A stretch of 64,000 nucleotides of DNA, from positions 2,880,733 through 2,944,732 of the forward strand of contig NW_021167079.1 of the NCBI RefSeq assembly GCF_003711515.1. The letters run 5' to 3'. Positions within the stretch are counted from its first letter, which is position 1. Each line of letters begins with the position of its first letter. Of this stretch, positions 34,801 through 46,400 are shown in pieces. This DNA is from Sodiomyces alkalinus F11. Lineage: Eukaryota > Ascomycota > Sordariomycetes > Glomerellales > Plectosphaerellaceae. The notes under the pieces were generated by a model, which was given only the letters and a program-made list of their open reading frames with translations, did no database searches and had not been told where the DNA came from. Position numbers and translations under genes: made by a program.

Positions 34801-35723
34801 TCGTCACCATCACCATGTGGAAGATGGTCTTGCTCGTCGCCATATACCAATTGGCCGTTATCTTTACCTTCCATTACGCGGGCGAGGCGCTGTTTCACCC
34901 GCAAAACGACTTTGAGCGCAAGCAGCTCCAGACAATGGTGTTTAACATTTACGTCTGGATGCAGTTCTTCAACCAGCACAATTGCCGCCGCGTCGATAAC
35001 AAGATCAACATCTGGTACCAGGGCGTCCTCCGTAACCCCTGGTTCCTCGGCGTCCAGTGTGTTACTCTCGCCGGGCAGATGGTCATCATCTGGCTCGCCG
35101 GCGCCGTCTTCGACACCGAGCCGCTGAACGCCGCCCAGTGGGGATGGTCCATGCTGTTCGGTGCCCTCGTCATTCCCCTCGGTGCGCTCATCCGTCAGAT
35201 CCCCGACCGCTTCGTCCTCATGTTCTTCCGGGCCGTGGCTCGTGCCTTCAGGCCCGTGAAACGCGGCTTCCTCGCCGTCGTTCGCCTCCTCACCAAGCCG
35301 CTGCCCGAGAAGTGGCGGCCCAAGAAGCACAAGCAAGGCGACGACGAGATGGGCGCCACGGAGGCCTGGGTGCTGCAGACGGGAGCCGCGTTGCTGCGGC
35401 CCGTCAACTATCAGTGGGGTCATTCGGGACCGCCTCAGTCGGGCCAGGTGGGACGGACGCAGAGCATTACGCAGGCGCAGCGGGAAGCCCTGGCCAAAGC
35501 TCTCCAGAGCGAAGAGAACAAGCAAGCCGAGTTCGATGTCGTTGCATTGGTCGACCAGGCGCGGAACACACCCAGTAGCCTCGGACTCAACATCGAGGTT
35601 CACCCCGGGACGGCTAAGGATGACCCCCTCCTGCACACGCCTGGAAACAAGGACAACCCGCCTAGCCAAGACCCGCGTGTCTTGGATTGGGTGAAGGTCG
35701 GGTCTCGTGCGGAGGGAAAGTAG
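31867..35723 (+). CDS. PMC1: PMC1-type P2B Ca2+-transporting ATPase
   Basis: Exons 31867-34530 and 34608-35723 (intron GTATGT...TAG, 77 bp, phase 0); 1,259 aa. Pumps Ca2+ out of the cytosol, in fungi mostly into the vacuole. Start chosen at the first ATG (MSDEIKASAPS); the frame is open further 5' but only from a TTG. Marks: N-terminal FTPAQLHELILARSLSALRAFGG, TM block with FLALAWLAFNDKLIFLL, actuator VDESSVSGESE, TM4 VPEGLSLAVTLA (Pro444), phosphorylation motif CSDKTGTLTQNEM (Asp487), nucleotide-binding KGAAEVIVSKC, hinge TGDGTNDALALKAADVG (826 onward), and a C-terminal membrane half after the intron. The hydrophilic C-tail is about 170 aa; yeast-type pumps lack the animal calmodulin site and I did not see one here. 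Confidence 0.95.
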
Positions 35724-37344
35724 GGGAAGGGGGGCGAGCCTTCTTGAAGCCTTCCCGGGGTACGCACTAATTCCTCGTCCGGCCAAGAGCACCACCCCTG
35801 CTGCACCCTCTGCGGACTAACCGACTATTTGACGGCCTCTTATATCTATTATTCCTTTTTGTTTCCCTTTTTTCTCCCTTTTTTCCCCTCTTTTCCCCCC
35901 TTTCTTGGGTTCTGTTCTAGATGTAATATCTCATTGCAAGGGGCGGGGTGCCTCCTACCGGCACTTTGTCCGGTGGGTAGGCGTTCTAGGGGTTACTGGT
36001 CCTCAGTTTCTCACAGCGTTCAGGGTCCGTACGAAGGGGTATTTAACGAATTTACGACTTATCATCTTCTAGATTATACCCGTCATCACATCCGGTCGTC
36101 TACACATCTATACATGCATACGACGATCTCATCAGTGCATCGCCACAGAATATTGCACCAATGTACAGTGGAGGAAATACAGGAATGCGGTACATGGCTG
36201 TGATCAGACAGCCTTGCCGAATTGGATGATGGTCTTTGTTGTGTAGCATATGATATAATTGCATGGTTATTTAACCTTGATCCGCTGCTCTTAGGCCCTA
36301 CATGATACTGCTGGAATATGAGGTCCCATCTGTCGCCAAAACTTGAGACGGTCATCACAACCATCAGCTCAGAACCCGCACCCAGAACAAGGACAATCAG
36401 ACGGACAACAAGACGCACGAGAGCGAACACTATTACGGCCAAAGAGGAAGAGCGCGAGAGATGCTTGCTATGGCGGTTGTTGAAAGGGATACCCTGGTTA
36501 GGGAGGTTGAGGAGCCGAGCAACGCAGTAAAGTAGACGGCACGGGTGGTGATCAAGGAGTCGCGGCCCTGACATCTGGCTGATGGGATGTGATGTGCCGC
36601 TCAACGTTGGGCTCATTCTTCAACATTTGCTATATCATGAAGACTTTGTATCCGTACTTAAATGGCCAGGGCCATAATTAACTTGTCAAAGCTGTCAAAG
36701 GAAAGAAGTTGACGAAATACTCCTCCGCAGGACCGTGCCCGTTAATTACGAAGTGGCTTCGGATGACTTGAAGCCCGGACACACGGAGAATCGGAGAAAT
36801 ACGGGGTTACGCACGGAGTCATCATTGGACAGCATTGATTGGTAGAAAGTGACCGCTAGTTAGTTCCCCGTAGTTTCCCCGTTGTTTAGCCAGCTCGGAG
36901 CGTAAGCCCGTTAGTGGTCTGTGTGTAAGTTATTCCCTTAAAGCGGTAGCTCCGGACAGATACGTGCCTTTAGTGGCCAGGACCTCAGATTATGGTTAGT
37001 TATGGCGGCTTCTTCAGTGGAAGCGCCCCCTGTACGATGTACTTTCGGTGGCTTCTCAGCATCAAACATCCCCTCAGGCCACTGATCCGCCTCTATGAAC
37101 TTGATCTCGAGTCCGAACTGCTAGCTTCAGCCTTCGGAACGTCGGGACCAAAGCACCCTTGTTCTTCGACCACCTGACCTTGAATATCTTGAGCTTTTCC
37201 CACGCTGGTACATTACAAATATAATAAATTCGAACGTCTGTTTTCTGTTTCAGCAAATGAGATAACCGGGCATCTTGGTATTATCTTCTTCTGATATGCT
37301 TGCCTCTCTGAGACTCTGACCTCGGTAACAGCTGAGTCCTAGTT
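35724..37344. other. Intergenic, no gene seen
   Basis: Pyrimidine-rich 3' flank of the ATPase at 35840-35910, then unremarkable sequence. No reading frame with recognisable motifs. Confidence 0.45.
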
Positions 37345-39029
37345 ATGGCCACCACCACCACTGTTGAAGCTCCGCCCATCCAAGGCACCACGCTTTCAGA
37401 GGCGTATGAGCTCCGTGATGTCACAAAACATGGGAGCAAACCGCCCTCTATGTCCTCAGAGCAACCGGGCCCTCCAGAGCCGCCCAAGATCGGCTTCGAT
37501 GTCCACTTCAAGATCGCGGCAACGGGCCTTTCCTTTTTCGTCTCCGGCATCAACGACGGCAGCATTGGTCCGCTGATGCCATACTTCATCCGCGACCATA
37601 CTCTCAGCACTGCCGTCGTCTCCGTCATGTCGGTGACTGCCCGTCTCGCTCCCTTTTCCTCTGGATCTGGTCTTTCCCCGAAGAGACAAGAAAAATAACG
37701 AATCATCGATACAAAACACTGTACTTACTACTGACCGAGTCCACTAGCTATGTTGCCAACTTCCTGGGCTGGCTGCTTGCCGCCCTCACCAACACCCACT
37801 TGATGCAAATCCTCGACCTCGGAGGCCTACTGGCCGTCGGCACTGTCGTACAGATCATCGCTCACGCACTGCGGGTCTGGAACCCCCCCTTCCCCCTCTT
37901 TGCCGTCACTTTCATGATCGTCTCCGTAGGCCAGGCGTACCAGGATACAGGCGGCAACACGTATTGTTCTGGAGTTGTCCGCGCCCATCTCTGGCTCGCC
38001 TTCATCCACGCCATGTACGCCGGCGGCTGTCTCGTCGCCCCCTTCGTATCTACCGCCGTCGCCACGGCGAATACCCCATCGCGCTGGTACCTCTACTACG
38101 CCTTTCCTCTCGGCATCGGCGTCTTCAACTCCGCCGCCACCATCTTCGCCTTCCGGGACACCATCAAGACTCGCTTTTGGAGGAGGCGTAGTAATCACCG
38201 CTCTGACAGTGATGATGCGGCCCGAGGCGGCGATGCCAACGCGGCGACCGAGGGAGGCCAACCGGACTGGCAGGCGACCCCCACGCAGCTCATGAAGAAA
38301 GCGCTGTGCCTCAAGAGCGTCTGGCTCATCAGCCTCTTCTACTTCTTCTTCCTCGGCGCGCTCCTCACTGCCGCCGGATGGGTCGTCGAGTACCTCGTTC
38401 AGGCTCGAGGGGGGGATCTCGCTTTGATGGGGAACGTCCCGGCCGGCCTTAATGGAGGAGTCTTCCTCGGTCGGTTGTTGCTGGCCGAACCTACGCATCG
38501 CTACGGTGAGCGGAGGATGGTCTTCATCTACGCAGTATTTTGTGTTGCCTTTCAACTCGTCTTCTGGCTGTGTGTGTCCTTTTTTATTTTTCTTTTTCTC
38601 GTTGGACATGGTCTCGTCGCTAACTGGTAGACAGTGTGCCGAATATCATCGCTGCCTTGATCGCAATCAGCTTTATCGGTTTCTTTTCCGGGCCTTTTTT
38701 TGCCACGGTTAGTAGTTGCCCTGCTTTTCCTTGATCCCCTTTGTTGATGGTGGCAATAATGGTTAACTGTTATATGTTATATCCAGGGAATGTCTGTCGC
38801 ATCCAAACTTGTCCCGCGAGAGCTGAACTCGACGGCCATGGCATTCGTTTTTGTCTTTGCCCAGGGTGGTGGAACACTGTTTCCCATGATCACCGGTGTT
38901 CTTGCTTCGAGGGCAGGTGTTTCCGTCCTGCAGCCTGTGCTGATCGGCCTCTGGGTCGCCTGCGCCATTAGTTGGTTGCTCATTCCGAAAGTCAACAAGG
39001 ATAACAACCCTGATTTGCACAGCGAGTAG
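37345..39029 (+). CDS. MFS transporter, fucose-permease-like
   Basis: Exons 37345-37628, 37748-38569, 38635-38707, 38787-39029; 473 aa. Hydrophilic N-terminus MATTTTVEAPP, then TM1 GLSFFVSGINDGSIGPLMPY, and across intron 1 AVVSVIYVANFLGW. Further marks: LGGLLAVGTVVQIIAHAL, GQAYQDTGGNTYCSG, a central hydrophilic loop (RRRSNHRSDSDDAARGGD), AAGWVVEYLVQARGG, GGVFLGRLLLAEPTHRYGERRMVF, GFFSGPFFATGMSVASKLVPRE and AFVFAQGGGTLFPMITGVLAS. This matches the fungal MFS group around yeast BSC6-type proteins and fucose permeases; substrate unknown. The intron 1 donor is GTCGGT, chosen because it alone restores frame and TM2. Confidence 0.88.
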
Positions 39030-40433
39030 TTGGCCTATGGCATTACCATGATGTGTATTCCGATATCACGACGTCTAGCTGCAGGCAGACAGCCAGTCAG
39101 TCAGTCTTGAAAGAAGGACAATCGAGTTGAATCAACCGGCTTCATAACTTGAAGGGTGGGCGTTTCGTTCTTTTCTTCTTCATGTGTCCTTTCTCTGTGT
39201 CATTCTTCGTGTTGATTGTTCTGATAGTAGCGTGAGCTTATTATATGCCTGACTAATCCTTCATTAAACGAAGATGGATTCTATCATTCTCCATTATAAC
39301 GTTGCCAGGTTGCCTCCGAACCCTAGGGATAAATAAGGTGGTCATATAATGCAGAAGTTGTTGGCGTGAGGAAAAGGGGGTGCATTCTGAATATTCTCCA
39401 CCCTACATCTCGAAAATGTAGATAGACAGCTGTCTCTTGACGTAACAGTCTCAATAGCCATCCATCAAGATGTGGTGTCTTAAACCAACATGAACCGTTC
39501 TGCGTATAAAGCCGGAGGCATCAAGCTCATGATACCCCTGGCTGTGGGCATATTGTAGGGGAACCTTAAATGCATAACACTATAGGATTGCAATGATACA
39601 CGTTACTATCAACATCCTAGATGTGGGCTCCTGGTAGGAGGGGGGCCTGTGAGGCTTTTAAAGTCCAGAGATGTTCGTCAGACATGTAACTTACCTTCTA
39701 ACATGTAGTTATTCATGGCCATCAGTCCGAGTTGAGAATGGCCCGACCTTGTAAGTGACTTAGAGCAGCATTATGTCCATGGGCTTCCGGTTGGCTTGTC
39801 ATGGCTTTGCCTCCTGTGATATACAGCTCAAGGCAGTCAGTACTAATAAAGCCAGTTATGAGGTTAAGAATTATTTCTTACTTAGAGATGATGTGATTCA
39901 ACTTTTAAGGACCAATGCACCTTAGGGCTCTCTATTATGAAACCATATTGCAAACTGCCTCCTTCCTTATATCAACCTTGACATTCAAGTCGACACAGGA
40001 GTGGCTATAGATAGTTGCCTTAGCCAAATATCCATCAAGGCAGACATGTTTCTATTTACATTTACTAGCAAGGAAGGTGTATGTGTATAATCTCTTATTA
40101 CGGCTGCCCTGCCTGTTTTAAGGCTCTGAAAAGAAAATATTCTCCCATCACTCCAGGCTCCAGCTTTGCCTACCGCTATTTAAAGGCTATTCTGCCTTTC
40201 TAACTATTCTATCTTCTTCTCTTCTTTCTTCTACTCTTCAACTCTCAACCTCACCTTTCTTTCACTCACCCTTAGGAGCTTCTCCTACTTGTTACCCATC
40301 CTTTCTACCAAGCCCTTGTTGATTGCCTCTTCAAGTTCTCCTCCTACACTATTCTACAACACAAGTAAAGAATCTGACAACTATCGCAAAGCCTTTTCCT
40401 CCTGGTGGATTTGCGCGCACGTATTCATCAATC
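39030..40433 (+). promoter_or_regulatory. Promoter region of the giant secreted protein gene
   Basis: TATTTAAA at 40177-40184, about 250 bp before the start codon, followed by a pyrimidine-rich tract (40190-40285) of the kind common at fungal transcription starts. The remainder (39.03-40.15 kb) is moderately AT-rich and holds no gene I can see. Confidence 0.55.
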
Positions 40434-43400
40434 ATGGGCTGGTTCAGCTGTTGGCCTGGAAGAGCCAGGTTGCTGGTGCTTCTTTTAGCACTTTGCTGTC
40501 TCTCGTTCATCAGCATGGCTGCAGGTTAGCATGACTTCGTTTCGTCGATTCTTTAGTGTGTTCACTAGCTAACCTTTCTATGTAAACTGAACTTCTAGCC
40601 GACAATAACAATGGGGCATGCATCAAGGGTGATGATTTCGACAAGTTTGTTGTCGTTAACAACGTTACTAAGATCTGCCCCTGCGGCAACTGTGGCACTG
40701 GTTTCGGCCCAAGTACCTCATCTGAGATGCTTGCCACAAACATCTTTACTCTGGAAGAGAGCGAGACTTCTTCCATTCTCTATCAGACTTCCACCGCTCT
40801 GGTTGGTTCCCCAACCCCAACCCCAACTCCTCTAGACACATCGACCGGCCGGTGTAGTCAAGTAACCAGTTGCCCCTTCACCGAGATCACGTGATTGCCT
40901 GCTAACTACCTATGTTCAGGTCGCTGGCGAATCGGATACCTTCCCTGCTGTTGACACGACCCACCCTGGCTTGGACCCTGAGCCGACGACTTCTCTTGGT
41001 CATGCTGGGTCTCCGACCACTCTCACCGTCACGGAATACAAGACCGTTAGCAGCACCCTCGTCATCACTGCTGGGGTCGACACCACCACATCAGAGCCTT
41101 CATATTCTCTGTCTGAATCAGCTCCCTGTGTTGTCGATGAGTCGGAGAGTGGTCTTTCCAGCGCCAACCCGGTCCCTACTCACAATGATCAGATCCCGAT
41201 TCCCGATGACGAGACGGCTGGTGATGCTTCTCAGACCACCACCACCCTGATCGTCACGGAGACAGTCATCACGACTGAGATTATTCAGAGCTCTACACCA
41301 GTCAGTGAAGATGGGGCACCCACCATCTCCACGTCAGCGATTGACCAAAAGGATACTGCGACTGTTCCTCTCGTCGACGTCGTCGTGACTGTTACAGTTA
41401 CATCACATCCGTCAGGAGAGCCTGCAGGCACATCATCTCTCCTAAGCGATGATGACGCTAGTGAGGCACATGGACCAGTCGACACCTCTTCCTCGGGGAG
41501 AGACTCGGCCACCTCCGACGCTTCGCGAACTGGCCCTGTTGAGACTGTTACGATCATTCAAAGCCAAGTCTCTTCAGTTGACTCCTCGGTTGACCCGACG
41601 GACATCACCTCGAGCACTGAGACAGCTACTTCAGCCATTCAAAGCCACGTTTCCTCACTCGAGAGCTCCGTTGATGGGACGACTATTATCTCGGCCATTG
41701 CGACTTCTGCAACGATGAGTGAGGGTGTCTCATCCTCCGTCTCCCACCCTCTCTCTTCCTCAATCCTATCCAGTGATGAGGCGGGTCTCAACTCGGGCAT
41801 CGAAACTGTCACCTCGATCATTCAGGGTGACGGCTCCCCTCACGCCTCTTCCGCCAGTTCCAGCCTCTTTACCTCCTCTGGAGAGACAGGCAGTGGCAGC
41901 GGTGTCGGGCCTACTGAGATTCCTGCTTCGAGTAGCCACATTACCACCTCGACAATCGATGAACCAGCCAGTTCCGAGGTCGATACTAGAAGCATGGCCT
42001 CACAGACTCTGACGTCGACTATCTACACTAGTTCCTCTCCTGCTCTCAGCAGCTCGAGCACGAGCCTTGTGTCTAGCACTGTTTCACTTGCTGAGTCTGC
42101 TGGCTCGAGTATCACCAGCAGCGCTTCGTCCCATCTTCAAAGCGAAACGTCCATAGCCAAGACGGCCACATCGCTCATTGGCACGGACACTTCCGTCCTC
42201 AGTTCAGGCAGCACGACTGACCAGCCAACAACCTCGAGTGCGGCCACTGGCCTGACATCCCTGACCAGTGGCACCTCGAGCATCCAAGTTAGCTCCTCCT
42301 CCTCCTCCCTTGATGGGAGTTCTTCAGGCATTGAGACGAGCTCCTCCCGACTCAATGACCAGGATTCGCATGAAAGCATTGTCTCGACGTCCACCGGCCC
42401 AAGCACTACCTCGAGCCTGGGTACCGATGGCTCCAGCGTGGCCAGCTCCGAGTCTACTGTCGAGACTGCATCCGCATCGGAAACCGTCGTTGTCGAGAGC
42501 ATCTCATCCAGCATCCCAGCCTCCGAGTCTACGGTCCAGGAGACGTCTTCATCGCGGGTCATCGATACTGAGAGCAGCAGCTTATCCAGCACTCCAACTT
42601 CTTCTGAGCTCTCAGTGACTGCATCGTCCTCCGCTACGGGCAGCTCTCCCTCTGAGACATCAAACTCGAGCCTAGCTACCGATACCACGATCGCCAGTGT
42701 GGTCAACTCCTCTTCTGCTGCTCGGGTCGCCTCATCTTCTGAGGCCATCGCCACCGAGACTAGCCCATCTAGCACTCCAATTCCGTCCAAATCCTCAGTG
42801 ACTGCGTCGTCGCCCTCTAGTGGCAGCTCGGCCCCTGCAACATCGGACTCGAGCCTAGACACCGATACCTCCAGCACGGTTAACACCGAGTCGACTGCTC
42901 AGACCCCGTCCTCCTCATCGGAAGCCGCCGATACTGAGAGCGTCTCATCCAGCATCTCCTCGTCTAGGTCCCAAGCGACTACGGCAACGTCTGCGAGCGA
43001 CAGGTCGCCCTCTGAGACATCGCGTCCCGCATCTCAGCAGTCTTCCGAGTCGTCGCCACCTGCGTCTGCAGCTGCCTCCGGCAGCCTTCCTCCCCAGACA
43101 TCGACGTCCTCTTCTTCTCAACCCACTTCCTCCCAGTCTTCGCCAGAGCAAGGGGAAACCGCCTCTAAGCAGAGTGCACCTGGTTCTCCCAGCTCGGCTG
43201 TTTCGTCTGCCGCTTCTTCACCCTCTTCTGCTGCTCAACGTCCGTCTTCGACCACCAAAGCCTCCAACGACAAGGAAGAGGATGAAGATGACGACAAGGA
43301 AGAGAGCAAGGATGACGACGATGAGGAAGAGAGCAAGGATGATGAAGAAGACAATGACGACGACGACGACGACGACGATGATGGCGGCGGCGGCGGCGGG

Positions 43401-46400
43401 GGAAACCTACCGGACAGCAACCTCCCAATTGGAGGAGGAGGAGGCGGCAGCGGCGGCGGCGGCGGGGGAAATCTACCGGACGGCAAGCTCCCAATTGGAG
43501 GAGGAGGAGGCGGCGGCGGCGGCGGGGGAAATCTACCGGACGGCAACCTCCCAATTGGAGGAGGAGGAGGCGGCAGCGGCGGTGGTGGCGGCGGTGGCGG
43601 CGGTGGAAACAACAACAAACCTGATCCAGAAGATCCAGAGAAGGATAAGGACGACGACCTCACCACCACTCAAACCACTACGACCACCGACACGTCTACT
43701 TCTACTTCCGCATCTACCTCGGCCTCCGTCTCGACTTCAGCCTCTCTTTCGTCTATTTCCACCTCGTCGGCCTCGGAATCATCGTGTACCGTCAGTTACA
43801 CGATCGCTCCCCATTGCTCCCAGGTTTGCGACGTAGCACCTGTGACTGTCTCAGGGGTTGCCCACTCCACAAGTCGTACCACCACGTGCTACCAGGCCGC
43901 ATGTGAGACTACGGTTCTCTGCAGCACTGTCGAGACTACAACGACCACTTCGTTCTCATCATCCACTCCAGAGCCAACCCCGGTTTGCGAGCCTGGCCTA
44001 TGCAGTTTCCCGGGTGGTGCCTGCATACGAGAAGATGGTACCCCGAGCGACGGCAACGACGGTAGCGAGAAGCGCCGCAATGTGGTCCAACGTCGCGGCG
44101 TGGGCGATGGAGACGCCATCCTCACAGAAGAACTGTCTCTTCCAACCAACTGGCAGCCCGGCGAGCCGGACTGGTGGAAGAAGATGTGGCGAGTCGTCAT
44201 TGACTACGGTGCCGGGGACGGTACTGATTTCTGGGTCGCCGACGATGCCTGGCAACGGGTGCCTGGCGCGTCGTCCAGCAAGTGGATCGCCTTTGACGAA
44301 CCTTTCCGATTTCACGGGAGTGTCCATGTCCCTGGTCTGGGAGGAGGCTCTGGGCCCGTCTGGGGCTGCACGATGATGATTGTTGCCTCGAAACACGGCG
44401 TCTACACCAACCACATCTGGCAGGTCCCCAACTTCATCAAGGGAAATAACCCGGCGCGCTACCCCTGGGCACAGGAGACATATTTCGAGGAGCGCGTCAC
44501 CAACTTCCTCCGAGAAGGCAGTCACGGCGCGAATCCGAACACGGAGTTTTACCCGCCACTCTTCACCCATACTCAGCCTGGAGGTGATCTCGACCCTCGA
44601 TCCCCAGACTTCTTTGGCGTTTGGATTGTGACGTCCGCGGATCGGGATTTGGAATCTGTCATGGTAACACCCCGGTCCATCTACCAGATTCAAACCCAAC
44701 TCCGGGACCAGGGCATTCCTGACTCGAAAATCCACCTCAAACTGTACCAAATGGACGTTCAGGTCCGAGAGGACTGGAGGGAGTATGAAGGTGAAAGGGA
44801 CGACTTGGGCGGCGACTTTGAGGGCAATTCCAGGTGGTGGTCAGGTCTTCTGTCCTGGCAGTATGCCCCCGGCAGACCCGGCCGTGCCCGAGAGCTGGTT
44901 ATCAGGTTCGAGACTGAAGAGCTTCTTCGAGAAACATGGTGTGACACGGCTCGAGATGACGACGAGACGGGACTTGTCCGTCGGCAGGATGCAGATGAGA
45001 ACCACACCGAAGGGGAGGAGGAGTGGCCCTTGGTCCCCGCAGAAGACGGCGCTTGTCGTACCATGAAATGCTCTCCCCGACGCTGCACAGACTGCCAGAC
45101 GGCCAACCTGGCGGCCAGGCAGATTGACGGCCAAAGCATGGAAGAAGTGAAGGACATCCTGGGGAACAAGCCTACTTCTCCGGCGACCTACAAGGGGGGT
45201 GAGAGGTCTGCCGAGTGGTGGTTCAAGACATACATGCTCGCCCGAGAGAACGGACCTTTGGTCGACTACGCCACCGACAGCGACGAGCACACAACAAGTC
45301 GCCTTCATCTGTTTGCGACTGGCGATGATGACGGAGCGGAAATTCAAATTCCCATGGGGAGCGGCGTTGGCCCGATTCGTGGCTGCACATCTGTCATTGC
45401 TGCCTCCCCCAAGGGCGTCTGGGAATCTCACATCTGGCAAGTTCCGTCCTTCGACACTGAAGATGAAGACGACTACCCCGAGGATCCTGAATCTTACTTC
45501 CAGCGAGATGTCATCGAATTCCTCAGACAGGGACATGGGGATGGAAAGCAACCGGGTCTCCTCCCACACACTCGAGAACGTGGTGATCCGTTTCATGCGG
45601 CATCTCTCGCCTGGTTGCGAGTCTGGATCATCGCACCGGGAGGTCGCTTCAACGTTGGCAAGCTCAGATACGAAGATGGCATCTCGACGTTGTACAAGCT
45701 GCTGGTTGAAGAATGCGAATTCCCTGCCAGCACAATCACCATCGTGCCTTACCCCCCCGATGCAACGAACCTCGAGGAGGAGATATCCGAGGTGCTGGAC
45801 AACGAGTCCACTTCTCTGGAGACGAAAATGAACGACTTCAATCAACTGATGAGAACGCGTTCCTTTGCCCCTTACCAAGGTCTCGCGTCGTGGCAGTTTG
45901 GGCCTGGATTCCCGGACGATGACAGCCAAGAGGATTCCGAAGTTCAGTTGGCCGAAACGAGCGGCGTAGTCATCCTTCAGCCCCATACCACCGCGGCGGC
46001 GGCTCCGACATCTGCAACGACACAGACGGCTTCGTCTTCTCCTCCCGCCCAGACATCACAGGCTCCCGTTCGCGTCCCTCCTCGGGCTAGGGAGTTTGTC
46101 CTCCTCTGGGAAAAGAGGGTTCTGTTCAGTCACTCGTGGTGCGGAAACGGCGAGCGTTCTCGAGGGTCACGAACTCACGCGGGCGGAGAGCTCCAGCACG
46201 GCCAGAGTTGCTCTGTTCCTGCAGCACCTGAGATCGTACCTCGATGTGGTGAATGCGACGAGTGCATCGAAGATGTACGCGCCATCAGCACAATCAAGGC
46301 GCGGCAGGATGAGAACATGAAGGATGCCCAACTCCTGGCTTCTGCCACGGAAATCGTCACCAAGAGAATCTTCAACCCGATGAACTGGGAGCATGGTGAG

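Noticed and set aside
43165..43669. Antisense frames rich in Pro or Arg over the giant gene
   Set aside because: Mirror images of its Gly/Asp low-complexity region.
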